DNA of 44,185 nt from Bryobacterales bacterium (GCA_016789785.1 JAEUQE010000047.1:1-44185), one strand, 5' to 3'; positions 1 through 9,733 are shown, numbered from the stretch's first letter. Notes: a model not told the origin generated them from the sequence alone. Translations and numbers: made by a program.

Positions 1-526
1 GGTATCGCCCGCTGTGCCGCAGGTTGTACAAATGGGCTACCGAGATGCCTGCCAGCCGTTCGAACTCCGCATTGCCGAACTGCTCGAACTCGCGCTCGAG
101 AATCCGCACCGTGGCTGGCCCGCTCAGCCAGTTGTGGGCTTGGTCTACCTGCGCCAAAAGGGCCACATCCTGGTTCGTGTAGGTGCTTGCAAAGCGCCGC
201 CGCCGGCAACTCTTCACCTCCACCACCCCGCTGTCCCGGTATTGCCGCACCAATCGCGTGATTTGCGGCAAGCTCAGCCCGGTGAGCTTGCTCAGGTAGG
301 CTCGAATCACACCTCGCTGTTTCTTGCCTTGCACCAGGTACTCCTGCACCACCAGCACCCTCTGCACAAACTCGTAGCGCTCGGCCCGATTCTGGCCACC
401 GAACTCGATCTCTTGGCTCCCCCGTAGGAATGTTCGGATCTGTTCCTGGTTGAGTTCCTCTGCGTTCTGCATGCGTAATCGCATCCGGCCGCAGACCGCC
501 TCGTCCTCTTCCATTTTCAGGATCAT
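1..526 (-). CDS. IS481-type integrase/transposase, N-terminal part (runs off left edge)
   Basis: Translating the minus strand from 526 gives an open frame to the window edge with no stop, about 175 residues. It begins MILKMEEDEAVCGRMRLRMQ and continues with the GKKQRGVIRAYLSKLTGLS and ITRLVRQYR segments, a helix-turn-helix DNA-binding region, then a linker with LSGPATVRILEREFEQFG and SVAHLYNLRHSGRY. I recognise this as the N-terminal DNA-binding half of a family of integrase-core (rve, DDE) transposases common in Acidobacteria and Proteobacteria. The DDE catalytic domain would lie left of position 1. The start could be ATG at 526 or at 514; an in-frame stop just upstream of 526 rules out anything longer. 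The plus-strand open frame here is a shadow. Confidence 0.75.
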   Translation of the reverse strand, partial: MILKMEEDEAVCGRMRLRMQNAEELNQEQIRTFLRGSQEIEFGGQNRAERYEFVQRVLVVQEYLVQGKKQRGVIRAYLSKLTGLSLPQITRLVRQYRDSGVVEVKSCRRRRFASTYTNQDVALLAQVDQAHNWLSGPATVRILEREFEQFGNAEFERLAGISVAHLYNLRHSGRY

Positions 527-571
527 CTTGTGTTGGAATCAACTCTGCCTTCAGGATCATCTTGTGTTGGA
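516..571. repeat. 22-bp direct repeat at the IS end (two copies, 34-bp period)
   Basis: Positions 516-537 and 550-571 carry the same 22 bases, separated by 12 bp. The outer copy is at the probable IS terminus and the inner copy overlaps the transposase start codon region. This suggests tandem transposase-binding sites, which would also let the transposase repress its own gene. That role is inferred; the repeat is seen directly. Confidence 0.8.
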
Positions 572-619
572 CAATTCTGGGCCGCCTCGCGATCCCGCCT
601 TCTGATACGCTGGTGAGCC

Positions 620-2542
620 ATGCTGAGTCCCCGAGTGTTGCGACGAACGCCACTGGCCATGGCTGCCTTCTCGCTTCTCGCGCTTGCACTGTGGCGGATT
701 CCTTCCGCCGATGCCGGTCAGGGCGCCGTGGCGCATTCCGTGGCGGGTCAGGAGCATCTCACCTTCTGGATCAATCACAACGGGCTGATCGAGATCGACG
801 CGGCCGGAGAAATCGGCTTTGGAGACGCGGCCCGGCTTCTCATGCGGCGCCGCGAGAATGCGCCGCGCCTCAAGGCCCTGCGCGACCGCTTCGTGTTTCG
901 CAAGCCGGACGTGGCGACGCTCGCGGGCATGCCTGGACTGCTTGCCGCCGGCGCACGGTATGCCGTTGCGCAGAATCGTGTTTTCAACCTGCCGGAGATT
1001 CGTGCTGGAAAAGCATACTTGCACCGGATCGTGGAGCCTGTGCCCGGAACGTTCTCGCGTAAGATCGGCGGCGCGGAAGTTACTCTCGATGTCCGCCCCC
1101 TGGTCCGGCTGAAGGTCCACTTACTCGATGAAGACGGCCGCCCTGTCACTGCACGGGTCTACCTGACGGGAGCGGATGGGCTCAGTTACGCGCCCAAAGG
1201 CTCCATCAGCCGTTTCGCCGCCGAGCCCGCCGAACAGTTCTTCCACGCCGAATCCTCTTTCGAGATCGACCTCCCCGCCGGGATCACCCGCATAGAGGCC
1301 ACACGGGGTCTGGAATACAGCCTGGTTTCCCGTGACATTGATCTCCGCAAGCCGGCCGCGGTTACGCTTCGTCTCAAGCGTTGGACTCACATGGCGCACA
1401 AAGGCTGGTACTCCTCCGATGCGCATATTCACGCCAATTACACCGCCGCCGATTTTCAGGATGTGACCGCCGAGGATGTGCGCACTTACACGCTCGGCGA
1501 GGATCTGCATATCCCGAACATGATGGTCGCGAATTCGTTTGGCGCGTTTCTGCACGATACGAAGTATTTCGAAGGAAAGGTATCGGCGCTGAGCCGCCCG
1601 CCCTACCTGCTGTATTGGAACGAGGAGATGCGCAACGCGGGACTCTATGGCCACATGTGCCTCTACGGGCTCAAGGTGCTGGTGGAGCCGCTCTACACGG
1701 GCTTCCGCGACACGCCGCAGGCCGATGATTATCCCGCGAATTACACGCAGGCGCGCCGGACGCAGGAGCAGGGCGGGGCAGCGACTTACGCGCACCCGGG
1801 CTATGCGCCCACCTTTGAAGGCGCGAGCATGCGCGAGATGCCGGTGGATCTCGCGCTTGGCGTGATCGATGCCATGGATGTGCTTTCGAACAATCCCGAA
1901 GAAGTCGCCATCGAGATGTGGTACCGGTTACTCAATTGCGGGTTCCGGCTCGGGATCAGCGCCGGTACGGATAGCTTCACCAACGTCGCGGATCACTATG
2001 TTCCCGGCGGCGGTAGGGTCTATGCCAAACCAGACGGCGCGTACACTTACGAAAGCTGGCTCGCCGCTTACAAACGGGGACGTACGTTCGCGAGCAACGG
2101 TCCCATGCTCACGCTTCGAATCAATGGGAAGGAGCCTGGAGACGAGTTGGAGGTCGCTCCGGGCGCCGCTCTGCGCGTGGAGGCGAAGGTGGACTCCGCG
2201 GTGCCCGTGGAGGGCCTTGAGTTAGTAGTGAACGGGCGTGCGCAGCCTTACCGCGCCGCACTTACTCTGGAGCGCAGCGCATGGGTCGCGGCCCGTGTCC
2301 GCGGACCGTGGCACCGCCTGATCCTCAACGATGCCGCGGCGTTCGCGCATACCAGTCCCGTGTATGTGAAGGTGGGCGGACAGCCCATCCGGTCGCGCGA
2401 AGATGCTGATTTCTGGATCGCCTGGATCGACAAACTGATGGAGCGGACCCGGCAGCGAGGGCGCTTTTCCACGGATGCGCGGCGGGAGGAAGTATTGGCG
2501 CTGTTCCAAAAGGCGCGCACCACTTACGAACGGCGGCGCTGA
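620..2542 (+). CDS. CehA/McbA-family metallohydrolase (PHP-like), exported
   Basis: A 640-residue protein. The N-terminus is a signal peptide (hydrophobic stretch about residues 12-31 ending in ADA). The middle has a beta-rich region, then a metal-binding PHP-type amidohydrolase domain with SDAHIHANY (Asp267, His269, His271), a later AHPGY histidine and GISAGTDSF near residue 445. This layout matches the CehA/McbA metallohydrolases, whose characterised members cleave esters or carbamates such as carbaryl; the substrate here is unknown. The start ATG at 620 has GGTGAG a few bases upstream. It is followed after 56 bp by a TonB-dependent receptor on the same strand, which suggests joint uptake and periplasmic hydrolysis of some compound, but this is inference. 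The left-hand IS ends only about 45 bp upstream. Confidence 0.8.
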   Translation: MLSPRVLRRTPLAMAAFSLLALALWRIPSADAGQGAVAHSVAGQEHLTFWINHNGLIEIDAAGEIGFGDAARLLMRRRENAPRLKALRDRFVFRKPDVATLAGMPGLLAAGARYAVAQNRVFNLPEIRAGKAYLHRIVEPVPGTFSRKIGGAEVTLDVRPLVRLKVHLLDEDGRPVTARVYLTGADGLSYAPKGSISRFAAEPAEQFFHAESSFEIDLPAGITRIEATRGLEYSLVSRDIDLRKPAAVTLRLKRWTHMAHKGWYSSDAHIHANYTAADFQDVTAEDVRTYTLGEDLHIPNMMVANSFGAFLHDTKYFEGKVSALSRPPYLLYWNEEMRNAGLYGHMCLYGLKVLVEPLYTGFRDTPQADDYPANYTQARRTQEQGGAATYAHPGYAPTFEGASMREMPVDLALGVIDAMDVLSNNPEEVAIEMWYRLLNCGFRLGISAGTDSFTNVADHYVPGGGRVYAKPDGAYTYESWLAAYKRGRTFASNGPMLTLRINGKEPGDELEVAPGAALRVEAKVDSAVPVEGLELVVNGRAQPYRAALTLERSAWVAARVRGPWHRLILNDAAAFAHTSPVYVKVGGQPIRSREDADFWIAWIDKLMERTRQRGRFSTDARREEVLALFQKARTTYERRR

Positions 2543-2598
2543 GGCATACCGGGCACCGGCGGCATTTGTCCGCCGCTACTCGTGATAGAGTTCTTCGT

Positions 2599-5500
2599 AT
2601 GTTTCCCTTCACGGGCCGTTTCGCCGCTTTGCTTCTGTTTGTGCTGCCGTTGGTCTCGCAAACGATCACCAGCACTATCACGGGTTCGGTATCCGACTCC
2701 TCGGGGCTTCCGGTTGCAGGCGCCACGGTAACACTCATCCATCCTGCTACCGGCTATGAACGCCGTGCCGCCACGAGCGAAACCGGTGCGTTCGTATTCG
2801 CTTCGGTCGCGCCCGGCGAGTATCGTGTCACGGTCCAGCAGGAGGGGTTCAAGGTGGCCGAACGCCGCAATCTCAATGTCACCTCCTCGGAGACTCTGGG
2901 TCTTGGGGACATACGGCTTGAGGTTGGCAGCACCACCGAAAGCGTGACAGTCACGGCCGAGGGGAGCAGTGTGCAGACCGTAAGTGGCGAGCGCTCCGGC
3001 GTGGTCACCAGCGCGCAGGTGGAGAATATCCTCATCCGCGGGCGTAACGTTCTTACTCTGCTGCAACTGCTGCCGGGGATCACCAATCCGGGGAACCCCG
3101 ATTCTCTTGGCCGCAACTTCAGCCCGAATGTTCAGGGCGGCCGCGGCAACACGACGAACGTCACTCTGGATGGCATGAGCATGAGTGACATCGGGAACAA
3201 CACCTCCACCACGGTCAGTGTCCCGATGGACGCTGTCGCCGAAGTAAAGGTATTGCTGAGTAATTATCAGGCCGAATACGGGCGTATGTCAGGCGGTAAC
3301 GTTCAATTGGTGACCAAGTCGGGGACGCGCGACTTCCATGGCATCGGGAGTTGGTTCAAACGCCACGAACAGTTCAATGCGAACAATTTCTTCAACAATC
3401 GTTTTGGCGTTCCGAAGCCAAGGGAGAGGCTGAATGTCTATTCCTACAATCTCGGCGGCCCGGTGATGATTCCGAAATTGTTCAACCGCGACCGGAACAA
3501 GCTGTTTTTCTTCTTCTCGCAGGAATTCTGGCCGCGTGCGGTCGATTTGCCCACCGCCCAACTTACGGTCCCGACGCAGCTTGAACGCGCCGGTGACTAC
3601 TCGCAGACTGTGGAACTGGACGGGCGCCCGATCCCCATTGTGGATCCCGTGGCGCGCCAGTCGATGCCGGGGAACCGGATCCCCGCCTCCCGCCTCGACC
3701 CGACCGGTACGGCAATTCTCAATCTGTTTCCGATGCCCAACTTTTTTGACCGCGGAATCTCGGGTGGCCGGTTCAACTACGTTTTCCAATCGGGCATCCG
3801 CACTCCGCAGCGCATTGAGACGCTGAAGATCGACCACAATCTCAACGCCCGGAATCAGATTGCGGTGACGCTTTCGCGGCACAACGACGAGCAGACAGGC
3901 GCCCGCAGCATCCCCACGGGTGGCGCGAATTGGGACCAGATGAGCCGGTCCTTCGTGACGCAGGGCACTGTGTTGGCGGTGCGTCATCAATTCCTGTTCA
4001 GTTCGCGGATGGTGAACGAGTTTGTCTTCGGTTACTCTCGGCGGCCGGAAGTGGAGCGGATCGAGGCTGCGGAACTCGACCGCAATAGCCGCGACAAGGT
4101 GGGGTTGCGGTTGCCCGGTTTGTACCCGGCCGCGAATCCTCTCGGTCTGATTCCGAACGTAGGCTTCGGTGGAGTCACGAACGCCGCCAACCTGAACATG
4201 GACGGCCGCACCCCCCTGGACCAGACGCAAAATGCGGTGAATCTCACCAATAATGTCACACGAAATTTCTCCGCTCACCTCGTAAAGGCCGGTATCTTCT
4301 ACAATCGCAATCTCCGCCAGGCCCAACTGCCGAGTATCTTCAACGGCGCGATCGCATTCGGGCGCAATGTGCAAAACCCTCTCGACACGGGCTGGGCCTA
4401 CTCGAATGCGAGCTTCGGTGTCTTCAATACCTATCAGGAGGCGACGGCGCGGCCCGACATCGGCGTCTACATCCGAGCCTTCGACTGGTTCGTCCAGGAT
4501 AACTGGCGGGTCCATCGCCGGTTCACGCTCGAAGCCGGCCTGCGCGTCTCCTCGTTCACGCCGCAATACGAGCGGGATGGGAATGTCGCGGCGTTCGCGC
4601 TGTCCCGCCTCGACCCGGCACAGAGCGTACGCCTCATCCGGCCCGGCCTTCGCGGAAACACGACCATTGGCATCGACCCGGCGACCGGTGCGACTTACTC
4701 ATCGAATGTGATTGGCGCCTTCGTGCCGGGCGCCGGCAACCCCGCCAACGGAATGGTCACAGGACGCGATTCGTCCTATCCGCGCGGCTTTACGGAGGGC
4801 GCCGGACTGCAATACGGGCCGCGTCTCGGCTTTGCCTGGGATGTCTTCGGGAACGGAAAGACGGCCGTCCGCGGTGGCACCGGCGTCTTCTATAACATCG
4901 GCGACTTCCAGTTACTCCGCCTGCTCGGAGGCCAACCGCCGCTCGTCAACACGCCGACCGTCTATTTCGGCACACTTCCCACCGTCAATTCACTGCCGGG
5001 CTTCCTCTTCCCGCAGGATGTCATCGGAGTCGACCCGAAGGCTCGTGTGCCGCGGGTGCTGAACGCCAGTATCTCCGTGCAGCAAAGTCTCGGCTGGGGC
5101 ACCGTCCTGGATGTCGCCTATGTTCCGTCCATCGGCCGCCACCTACTGTGGCAGCGCGAGATTAATCCGATCCCGCTTGGCGCGAACTTCCGTCCGGAAA
5201 ACGCCAATCCGGCGAGCCCTCGAACACCGCTGCCTCCGTCGTTTCTGCGGCCGATCCAGGGATTTAATAACATCAACATCCGGGAATGGGCGGCTTCGTC
5301 CAACTACCACTCGCTTCAAGTAACTGCCAACCGGCGATTCGCCCGCGGTCTGCAATTCGGCCTTGCCTGGACATGGTCGAAGTCCATGGATTACAACAGC
5401 GGCGATTTCGGTACGGTCAGTGCGTTGGTTCCGGTAAGAGTGTGGAACTACGGCGTGTCCGATTTCGACCGGACACATGTGGTGCGCGTGAACTATTTGT

Positions 5501-6027
5501 GGGATGTGCCCTCACCCGCCACCCGGCAGCGATTCGTGCGGCAAGTGCTCGGCGGCTGGCAGATTTCCGGAATTACCAGTTACATCTCGGGGCCGCCGAT
5601 CACGGCGGGCTTCTCGCTGGTCACGCCCCTTGACCTGACCGGATCGCCGAGCCAGGGCGCGCGCATCAATATCAGCGGCGACCCGGCGCTGCCTCAGTCC
5701 GAGCGCACGTTTTCACGGAACTTCCGCACGGAAGTATTCAGCCCACCCGCGCAAGGCACGGTTGGCAACTCCGCGCGGTACACCATGCGGGGTCCGGGTT
5801 TCCTGAATTGGGATACTGCGCTCTTCAAGAGTTTTCCAATTCGCGAGAAAGTCAAGTTTCAGATCCGGTGGGAATTGTATAACGTCTGGAACAATACGCA
5901 GTTTCTCAGTTACGACACAGGTGCTCGATTCGACTCGCAGGGAAGGCAAGTGAATCCGCGATTCGGCGAGTTGACGTCAGCCGGCAGCCCGCGGCAGATG
6001 CAGTTCGCGCTGCGTTTCTCGTTCTGA
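2599..6027 (+). CDS. Oar-type TonB-dependent receptor with carboxypeptidase-regulatory-like domain
   Basis: A 1142-residue outer-membrane protein. Residues 1-22 are a signal peptide (FAALLLFVLPLVSQ). Residues about 24-115 form a carboxypeptidase-regulatory-like beta-sandwich (TITGSVSDSSGLPVAGATVT, then GEYRVTVQQEGFK). A plug domain follows (VTSAQVENILIRGRNVL, NVTLDGMSMSDIGNN, YGRMSGGNVQLVTKSGT), then a long beta-barrel that ends in an aromatic residue (FALRFSF), as outer-membrane barrels do. This is the Oar/SusC-like class expanded in Acidobacteria; the ligand is not predictable. I chose ATG 2599, directly before the signal peptide; a TTG at 2566 would add 11 unlikely residues. It probably shares transcription with the metallohydrolase upstream. 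Confidence 0.88.
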   Translation: MFPFTGRFAALLLFVLPLVSQTITSTITGSVSDSSGLPVAGATVTLIHPATGYERRAATSETGAFVFASVAPGEYRVTVQQEGFKVAERRNLNVTSSETLGLGDIRLEVGSTTESVTVTAEGSSVQTVSGERSGVVTSAQVENILIRGRNVLTLLQLLPGITNPGNPDSLGRNFSPNVQGGRGNTTNVTLDGMSMSDIGNNTSTTVSVPMDAVAEVKVLLSNYQAEYGRMSGGNVQLVTKSGTRDFHGIGSWFKRHEQFNANNFFNNRFGVPKPRERLNVYSYNLGGPVMIPKLFNRDRNKLFFFFSQEFWPRAVDLPTAQLTVPTQLERAGDYSQTVELDGRPIPIVDPVARQSMPGNRIPASRLDPTGTAILNLFPMPNFFDRGISGGRFNYVFQSGIRTPQRIETLKIDHNLNARNQIAVTLSRHNDEQTGARSIPTGGANWDQMSRSFVTQGTVLAVRHQFLFSSRMVNEFVFGYSRRPEVERIEAAELDRNSRDKVGLRLPGLYPAANPLGLIPNVGFGGVTNAANLNMDGRTPLDQTQNAVNLTNNVTRNFSAHLVKAGIFYNRNLRQAQLPSIFNGAIAFGRNVQNPLDTGWAYSNASFGVFNTYQEATARPDIGVYIRAFDWFVQDNWRVHRRFTLEAGLRVSSFTPQYERDGNVAAFALSRLDPAQSVRLIRPGLRGNTTIGIDPATGATYSSNVIGAFVPGAGNPANGMVTGRDSSYPRGFTEGAGLQYGPRLGFAWDVFGNGKTAVRGGTGVFYNIGDFQLLRLLGGQPPLVNTPTVYFGTLPTVNSLPGFLFPQDVIGVDPKARVPRVLNASISVQQSLGWGTVLDVAYVPSIGRHLLWQREINPIPLGANFRPENANPASPRTPLPPSFLRPIQGFNNINIREWAASSNYHSLQVTANRRFARGLQFGLAWTWSKSMDYNSGDFGTVSALVPVRVWNYGVSDFDRTHVVRVNYLWDVPSPATRQRFVRQVLGGWQISGITSYISGPPITAGFSLVTPLDLTGSPSQGARINISGDPALPQSERTFSRNFRTEVFSPPAQGTVGNSARYTMRGPGFLNWDTALFKSFPIREKVKFQIRWELYNVWNNTQFLSYDTGARFDSQGRQVNPRFGELTSAGSPRQMQFALRFSF

Positions 6028-6331
6028 GGTGCCAGATACCCTGGGGCCCAGGCGATGCCGCCATGCGCGATGAGGGAACGATTCGAATGGGCGGCGGAGA
6101 GCACCCTCGAGTCTTTCGGCGTCACAGCCGGTCATCTCACTGGCCACTCCCAGGGAAGGTCCGGATCCTCCAGGCGCCTGAAGGAGCGGACTTCGCCATG
6201 CTGCACGCGTCTCGGGCGATCGAGGCCCTCCATGGCCGGCGTTCCAGATTGTTGCGTCCAGATTGTGGCGTCCAAAAATGACATTCTTGTGACTTTTGTG
6301 TTACAACCACAGACACAAGGAAGGTGTGTCC
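6028..6331. other. Intergenic region between two receptors, with a 14-bp tandem repeat
   Basis: About 300 bp with no gene I can support. It contains two imperfect tandem copies (13 of 14 identical) of AGATTGTTGCGTCC at 6246-6259 and 6260-6273, some 60 bp before the next start codon. That position is compatible with a regulator-binding site or promoter element for the second receptor. I see no convincing riboswitch or terminator. Confidence 0.5.
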
Positions 6332-9300
6332 ATGAAGCCTCGTTTGTTTCTGGTCCTCATTGTGGGTCTCGCGCACGTGATTTCCCTTTCTGCGCAATCC
6401 ATCACAGGTTCGATCACCGGCGTGGTCAGTGATGCGACGGGAGCCGTTGTCCCCGGAGCCGATGTCGCGGTACTGAACATCGGAACCAACATTCGTTCCA
6501 CTGCCAAGACCGACTCCAGCGGCAACTACACAGTTCCCCTGCTTCCCAGGGGAGACTATCGCGTGGAAGTATCGGCGGCCGGGTTCAAGCGATTCGTCCG
6601 CGACGGCATCGTGCTGCAAGTGCAGCAGACAGCTCGCGTCGATGTGCAACTCAGTGTCGGCGAGGTCGCCGATTCGGTAATGGTGACCGCCGATGCGGCG
6701 CGCCTGGAGACGGAGAACGCGACGCTGGCGAAGGTGGTCGACAACCGGTCGATCATCAACCTGCCCCTCAACACGCGCAATGTGTACAGCCTGGTTTTCC
6801 TCACGCCGGGCGTGACAGGATCGGTCGGCAACAGTTATGGCGAGATGCGTTACTCGGTGAATGGAGCTCGCGCGCGAACGATGGACACGATGATCGACGG
6901 TGTCTCGGCCGCGCATCCGACAGTGAACGGCTTCAACGGCATCTCGGTGTTTCCTTCGGTGGACGCGATCGAGGAGTTCAAGCTGCTCGGAGCGGACTAC
7001 CCGGCGGAATTCGGACGCAGTCTCGGCAGCGTGCTGAATGTGGTGTTCAAGTCGGGCACCAACGCCTGGCATGGAACCGCCTATGAGTTTCTTCGCAATT
7101 CCAAGCTGGACTCGAACAACTGGTTCGACAACCGGCGCGGGCAGAAGCTGCTCAGCTACAAGCGGTCGCAATTCGGCGGCGTGTTCAACGGACCCATCCG
7201 CCGCGACAAGACGTTCTTCATGGTTTCATTTGAAGCGCTGCGCGAGCGGCGCGCCGATTCCACGTTCGCCTCCGTTCCCACCGAACAGGAACGCGGCGGC
7301 GACTTCTCCGGAACACGGACCACGACGGGCCAGGCATTCAGCATCTTCGATCCGACGACCACGCGCGCCAATCCCGCGGGCGGCTTCATTCGCGATCTGT
7401 TTCCCGGCAACCGCATTCCGGTCTCGCGTTTCGATCCGGTAGCTGTGAATCTGATGAAGTTCTATCCGCTGCCCAACGCCACCCCGGCGGGGCAAAGCAA
7501 CAACCAGAACAACTGGGCCGCGAGCGGATCGAGGCCGCTCGACATGACGCAGTCCGATTATCGCGTAGACCAGATCATTTCGCCGACGCAGCGATTCTTC
7601 GCACGCTACTCCACGCGGCTGCTCGATGATAAGGCCACCACCTTCTTCCCCGGCGATCTGAAGATTGCCGAAGGCCGCATCAATCAGGAAGATCACGTGC
7701 ACGGCGCGGTGGCTGACTACACGAACTCGCTATCGCCGACGATGATCTTCAATTCGAGGCTTGGTTTCGCGCGCACTCTCTACATCTTCAACAATCAGGG
7801 GCTCGGCTTCGCCCCATCGGCCTTGGGTCTGCCACCGTACATCGACACAGCGGTCGACTTCCTCATGTTTCCCAGTTTCTCCGTCAGCGACTATCGCGGG
7901 CTCGGCGGCGGCGATCACCGGCGCAATGCGTTCATGACCTACACCGCGGTGAGCAATCTGACGAAGACTCATGGCAAGCACACCATCAAGACCGGCGTCG
8001 ATCTGCGCTTGATGCGTGTGAACGTCAACGAAGGGCGCAATGCCAGCTCGTACAGTTTCAGCCGCGGCATGACGCAGGGACCGATTCCGACTCAATCGAG
8101 CCCGACCGCCGGCAACGGCTTCGCGTCGCTGCTGCTCGGCACTGGAAGCAGCGGATCGTTGCAGGCGAACTATAAGAACGTTGCGACGCAGAGCCTCTAT
8201 GTCGCCGGCTACTTTCAGGACGACTGGCGCGTGACGTCGAAGCTGAGCCTCAGTCTCGGGCTGCGATGGGATCTCGATGTCCCGCGGACGGAGCGTTTCA
8301 ATCGCACCAACTACTTTGATCCGCTGGTGGCCAATCCCGCGGCCGAGGCGCTGGCCGGAATTCGCGGCGGCCTGGTGTTCGTCGGCGTGAACGGCATTCC
8401 CCGGCAGCAGTTCGTCGCCGACAAGAACAACTTCGCGCCGCGCATCGGGTTGAGCTGGCAGTTCCTTCCAAAGACGGTAATGCGCGTGGGATATGCGGAA
8501 GTGTTTGGGCCCTCGCAGCAGGCGGCGGCGGGAACCATCGGCACCATGGGCTATCGAGTCGACAATACGTGGGTCGCGACGGTGGATGGCATCACGCCGA
8601 ATGATCTCTTGCGCAACCCGTATCCGCGGGGTGTGGCGCCGGTGCTTGGCTCCGCGCTCGGCGCGCTCACTCAGTTCGGCAATCGCATTGAGGCGACCAC
8701 GCAGGACATCATCTCGCCGCGGTCGCGGCAGGTGAACTTCAACATTCAGCGCGATCTGCCCTTCGACACGCTGCTCGAAGTAGCCTATGTCCACACGCGG
8801 GGCTTCCAGTTGCATCGCAACGATGAGGGCGGGCTCAGTTTGAATCAATTGGATCCAAGTCTGATGGCGCTCGGGTCGCGGCTGAATGAGCAGGTGACGA
8901 ATCCGTTCTTCGGGACGCGGTTCGCGGGCGGAGCGCTGGGCGGCGCACGCACCAGCCGCGCGCAACTGCTGCGGCCGTATCCGCAGTTCACCGATATCAT
9001 TCCCATCTACTCGGTGGGCGCATCGTCGTTCTACCATTCGTTGCAGGTGTCGGCGAACAAGCGCTTCTCCAAGGGCCTGCAGATGCAGCTTGCTTATACG
9101 TGGGGCAAGAGCATCGACGACGGGCTGAGCCATCAGGACAGCTACAACATCCGTGCCGACCGCGCGCTTTCCGATATCGACATCGCGCATCGCGTCGTCA
9201 TCATGGGGATCTACGAACTGCCCTTTGGACGCGGCCGGCGCTTTGGCGGCAACTGGTCGCGATGGATGGACATCGCAGTGGGAAACTGGCAGGTCAACGG

Positions 9301-9733
9301 GCTGAGCACGCTCTCCACGGGCACCCCGATTGGCATGTCGGCGTCGAACAACGCCGGCATCTTCAACCAGGCCATTCGCGCGAACAATAACGGACGGAGT
9401 GGCAAGCTGACGGGACCCGTGCAGGACCGTCTGCTGGCATACTTCGACCGTTCTGTTTACTCGCAGCCCGGGCAGTTCAGTTTTGGCAACATGGGCCCGC
9501 GTCTGCCGGACATCCGCAATGACGGAATCTACAATTTCGACTTGTCGCTGTTCAAGAACTTCCACATCACCGAGCGCCTGAACGCGCAACTGCGTGGTGA
9601 AGCCCTGAACGCGTTCAATACGCCACGATTCGGCGGACCCAACACCAGCGTGACATCGAGCAGCTTCGGCGTGATCACGTCGCAGGCCAACGCGCCCCGG
9701 CAAATCCAGCTCGGATTGAAGTTCATGTTTTAG
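6332..9733 (+). CDS. Oar-type TonB-dependent receptor with carboxypeptidase-regulatory-like domain
   Basis: A 1133-residue outer-membrane receptor with the same architecture as the gene at 2599. It has a signal peptide (FLVLIVGLAHVISLSAQ), a regulatory-like sandwich (SITGVVSDATGAVVPGADV, DYRVEVSAAGFKRF), a plug domain (NLPLNTRNVYSLVFLTPG, YSVNGARARTMDTMIDG, YPAEFGRSLGSVLNVVFKSGT) and a barrel ending in GLKFMF. The two receptors are clearly paralogous in layout but diverged in sequence, so they are not a recent duplication. The ATG at 6332 is preceded by AAGGAAGGTG as an SD; an upstream in-frame start at 6296 would add residues before the signal peptide and is less likely. Substrate unknown. 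Confidence 0.88.
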   Translation: MKPRLFLVLIVGLAHVISLSAQSITGSITGVVSDATGAVVPGADVAVLNIGTNIRSTAKTDSSGNYTVPLLPRGDYRVEVSAAGFKRFVRDGIVLQVQQTARVDVQLSVGEVADSVMVTADAARLETENATLAKVVDNRSIINLPLNTRNVYSLVFLTPGVTGSVGNSYGEMRYSVNGARARTMDTMIDGVSAAHPTVNGFNGISVFPSVDAIEEFKLLGADYPAEFGRSLGSVLNVVFKSGTNAWHGTAYEFLRNSKLDSNNWFDNRRGQKLLSYKRSQFGGVFNGPIRRDKTFFMVSFEALRERRADSTFASVPTEQERGGDFSGTRTTTGQAFSIFDPTTTRANPAGGFIRDLFPGNRIPVSRFDPVAVNLMKFYPLPNATPAGQSNNQNNWAASGSRPLDMTQSDYRVDQIISPTQRFFARYSTRLLDDKATTFFPGDLKIAEGRINQEDHVHGAVADYTNSLSPTMIFNSRLGFARTLYIFNNQGLGFAPSALGLPPYIDTAVDFLMFPSFSVSDYRGLGGGDHRRNAFMTYTAVSNLTKTHGKHTIKTGVDLRLMRVNVNEGRNASSYSFSRGMTQGPIPTQSSPTAGNGFASLLLGTGSSGSLQANYKNVATQSLYVAGYFQDDWRVTSKLSLSLGLRWDLDVPRTERFNRTNYFDPLVANPAAEALAGIRGGLVFVGVNGIPRQQFVADKNNFAPRIGLSWQFLPKTVMRVGYAEVFGPSQQAAAGTIGTMGYRVDNTWVATVDGITPNDLLRNPYPRGVAPVLGSALGALTQFGNRIEATTQDIISPRSRQVNFNIQRDLPFDTLLEVAYVHTRGFQLHRNDEGGLSLNQLDPSLMALGSRLNEQVTNPFFGTRFAGGALGGARTSRAQLLRPYPQFTDIIPIYSVGASSFYHSLQVSANKRFSKGLQMQLAYTWGKSIDDGLSHQDSYNIRADRALSDIDIAHRVVIMGIYELPFGRGRRFGGNWSRWMDIAVGNWQVNGLSTLSTGTPIGMSASNNAGIFNQAIRANNNGRSGKLTGPVQDRLLAYFDRSVYSQPGQFSFGNMGPRLPDIRNDGIYNFDLSLFKNFHITERLNAQLRGEALNAFNTPRFGGPNTSVTSSSFGVITSQANAPRQIQLGLKFMF

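Larger units (their letters stand above)
1..573 (-). mobile_element. IS481-type insertion sequence, left end (partial)
   Basis: The segment holds the N-terminal part of an integrase-like transposase on the minus strand and, upstream of it, a probable element terminus. Read on the minus strand the putative end starts TGTCCAACACAAGATGATCC at 573, and nearly the same block occurs again 34 bp further in (516-537 and 550-571 share 22 bases). Ends beginning TGT and subterminal transposase-binding repeats are usual in IS481-like elements. The other end and the target-site duplication lie outside the window, so the boundary at 573 is inferred from the repeat and the TGT end only. Confidence 0.6.

Noticed and set aside
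14..427. Plus-strand open frame of 137 residues
   Set aside because: It is antisense to the transposase reading, which has clear family signatures.
3289..4566. Long minus-strand open frame of 425 residues
   Set aside because: Arg/His/Val-rich antisense shadow of the first receptor; no motif, no SD, common in GC-rich genes.
6120..6190. Possible cobalamin riboswitch (GGCCACT...GGGAAGG...CCAGGCGCCTG)
   Set aside because: A few bases resemble B12 riboswitch boxes, but the rest of the core is missing and the order does not fit.
7730..9703. Minus-strand open frame of 657 residues
   Set aside because: Antisense shadow of the second receptor with composition typical of such shadows.
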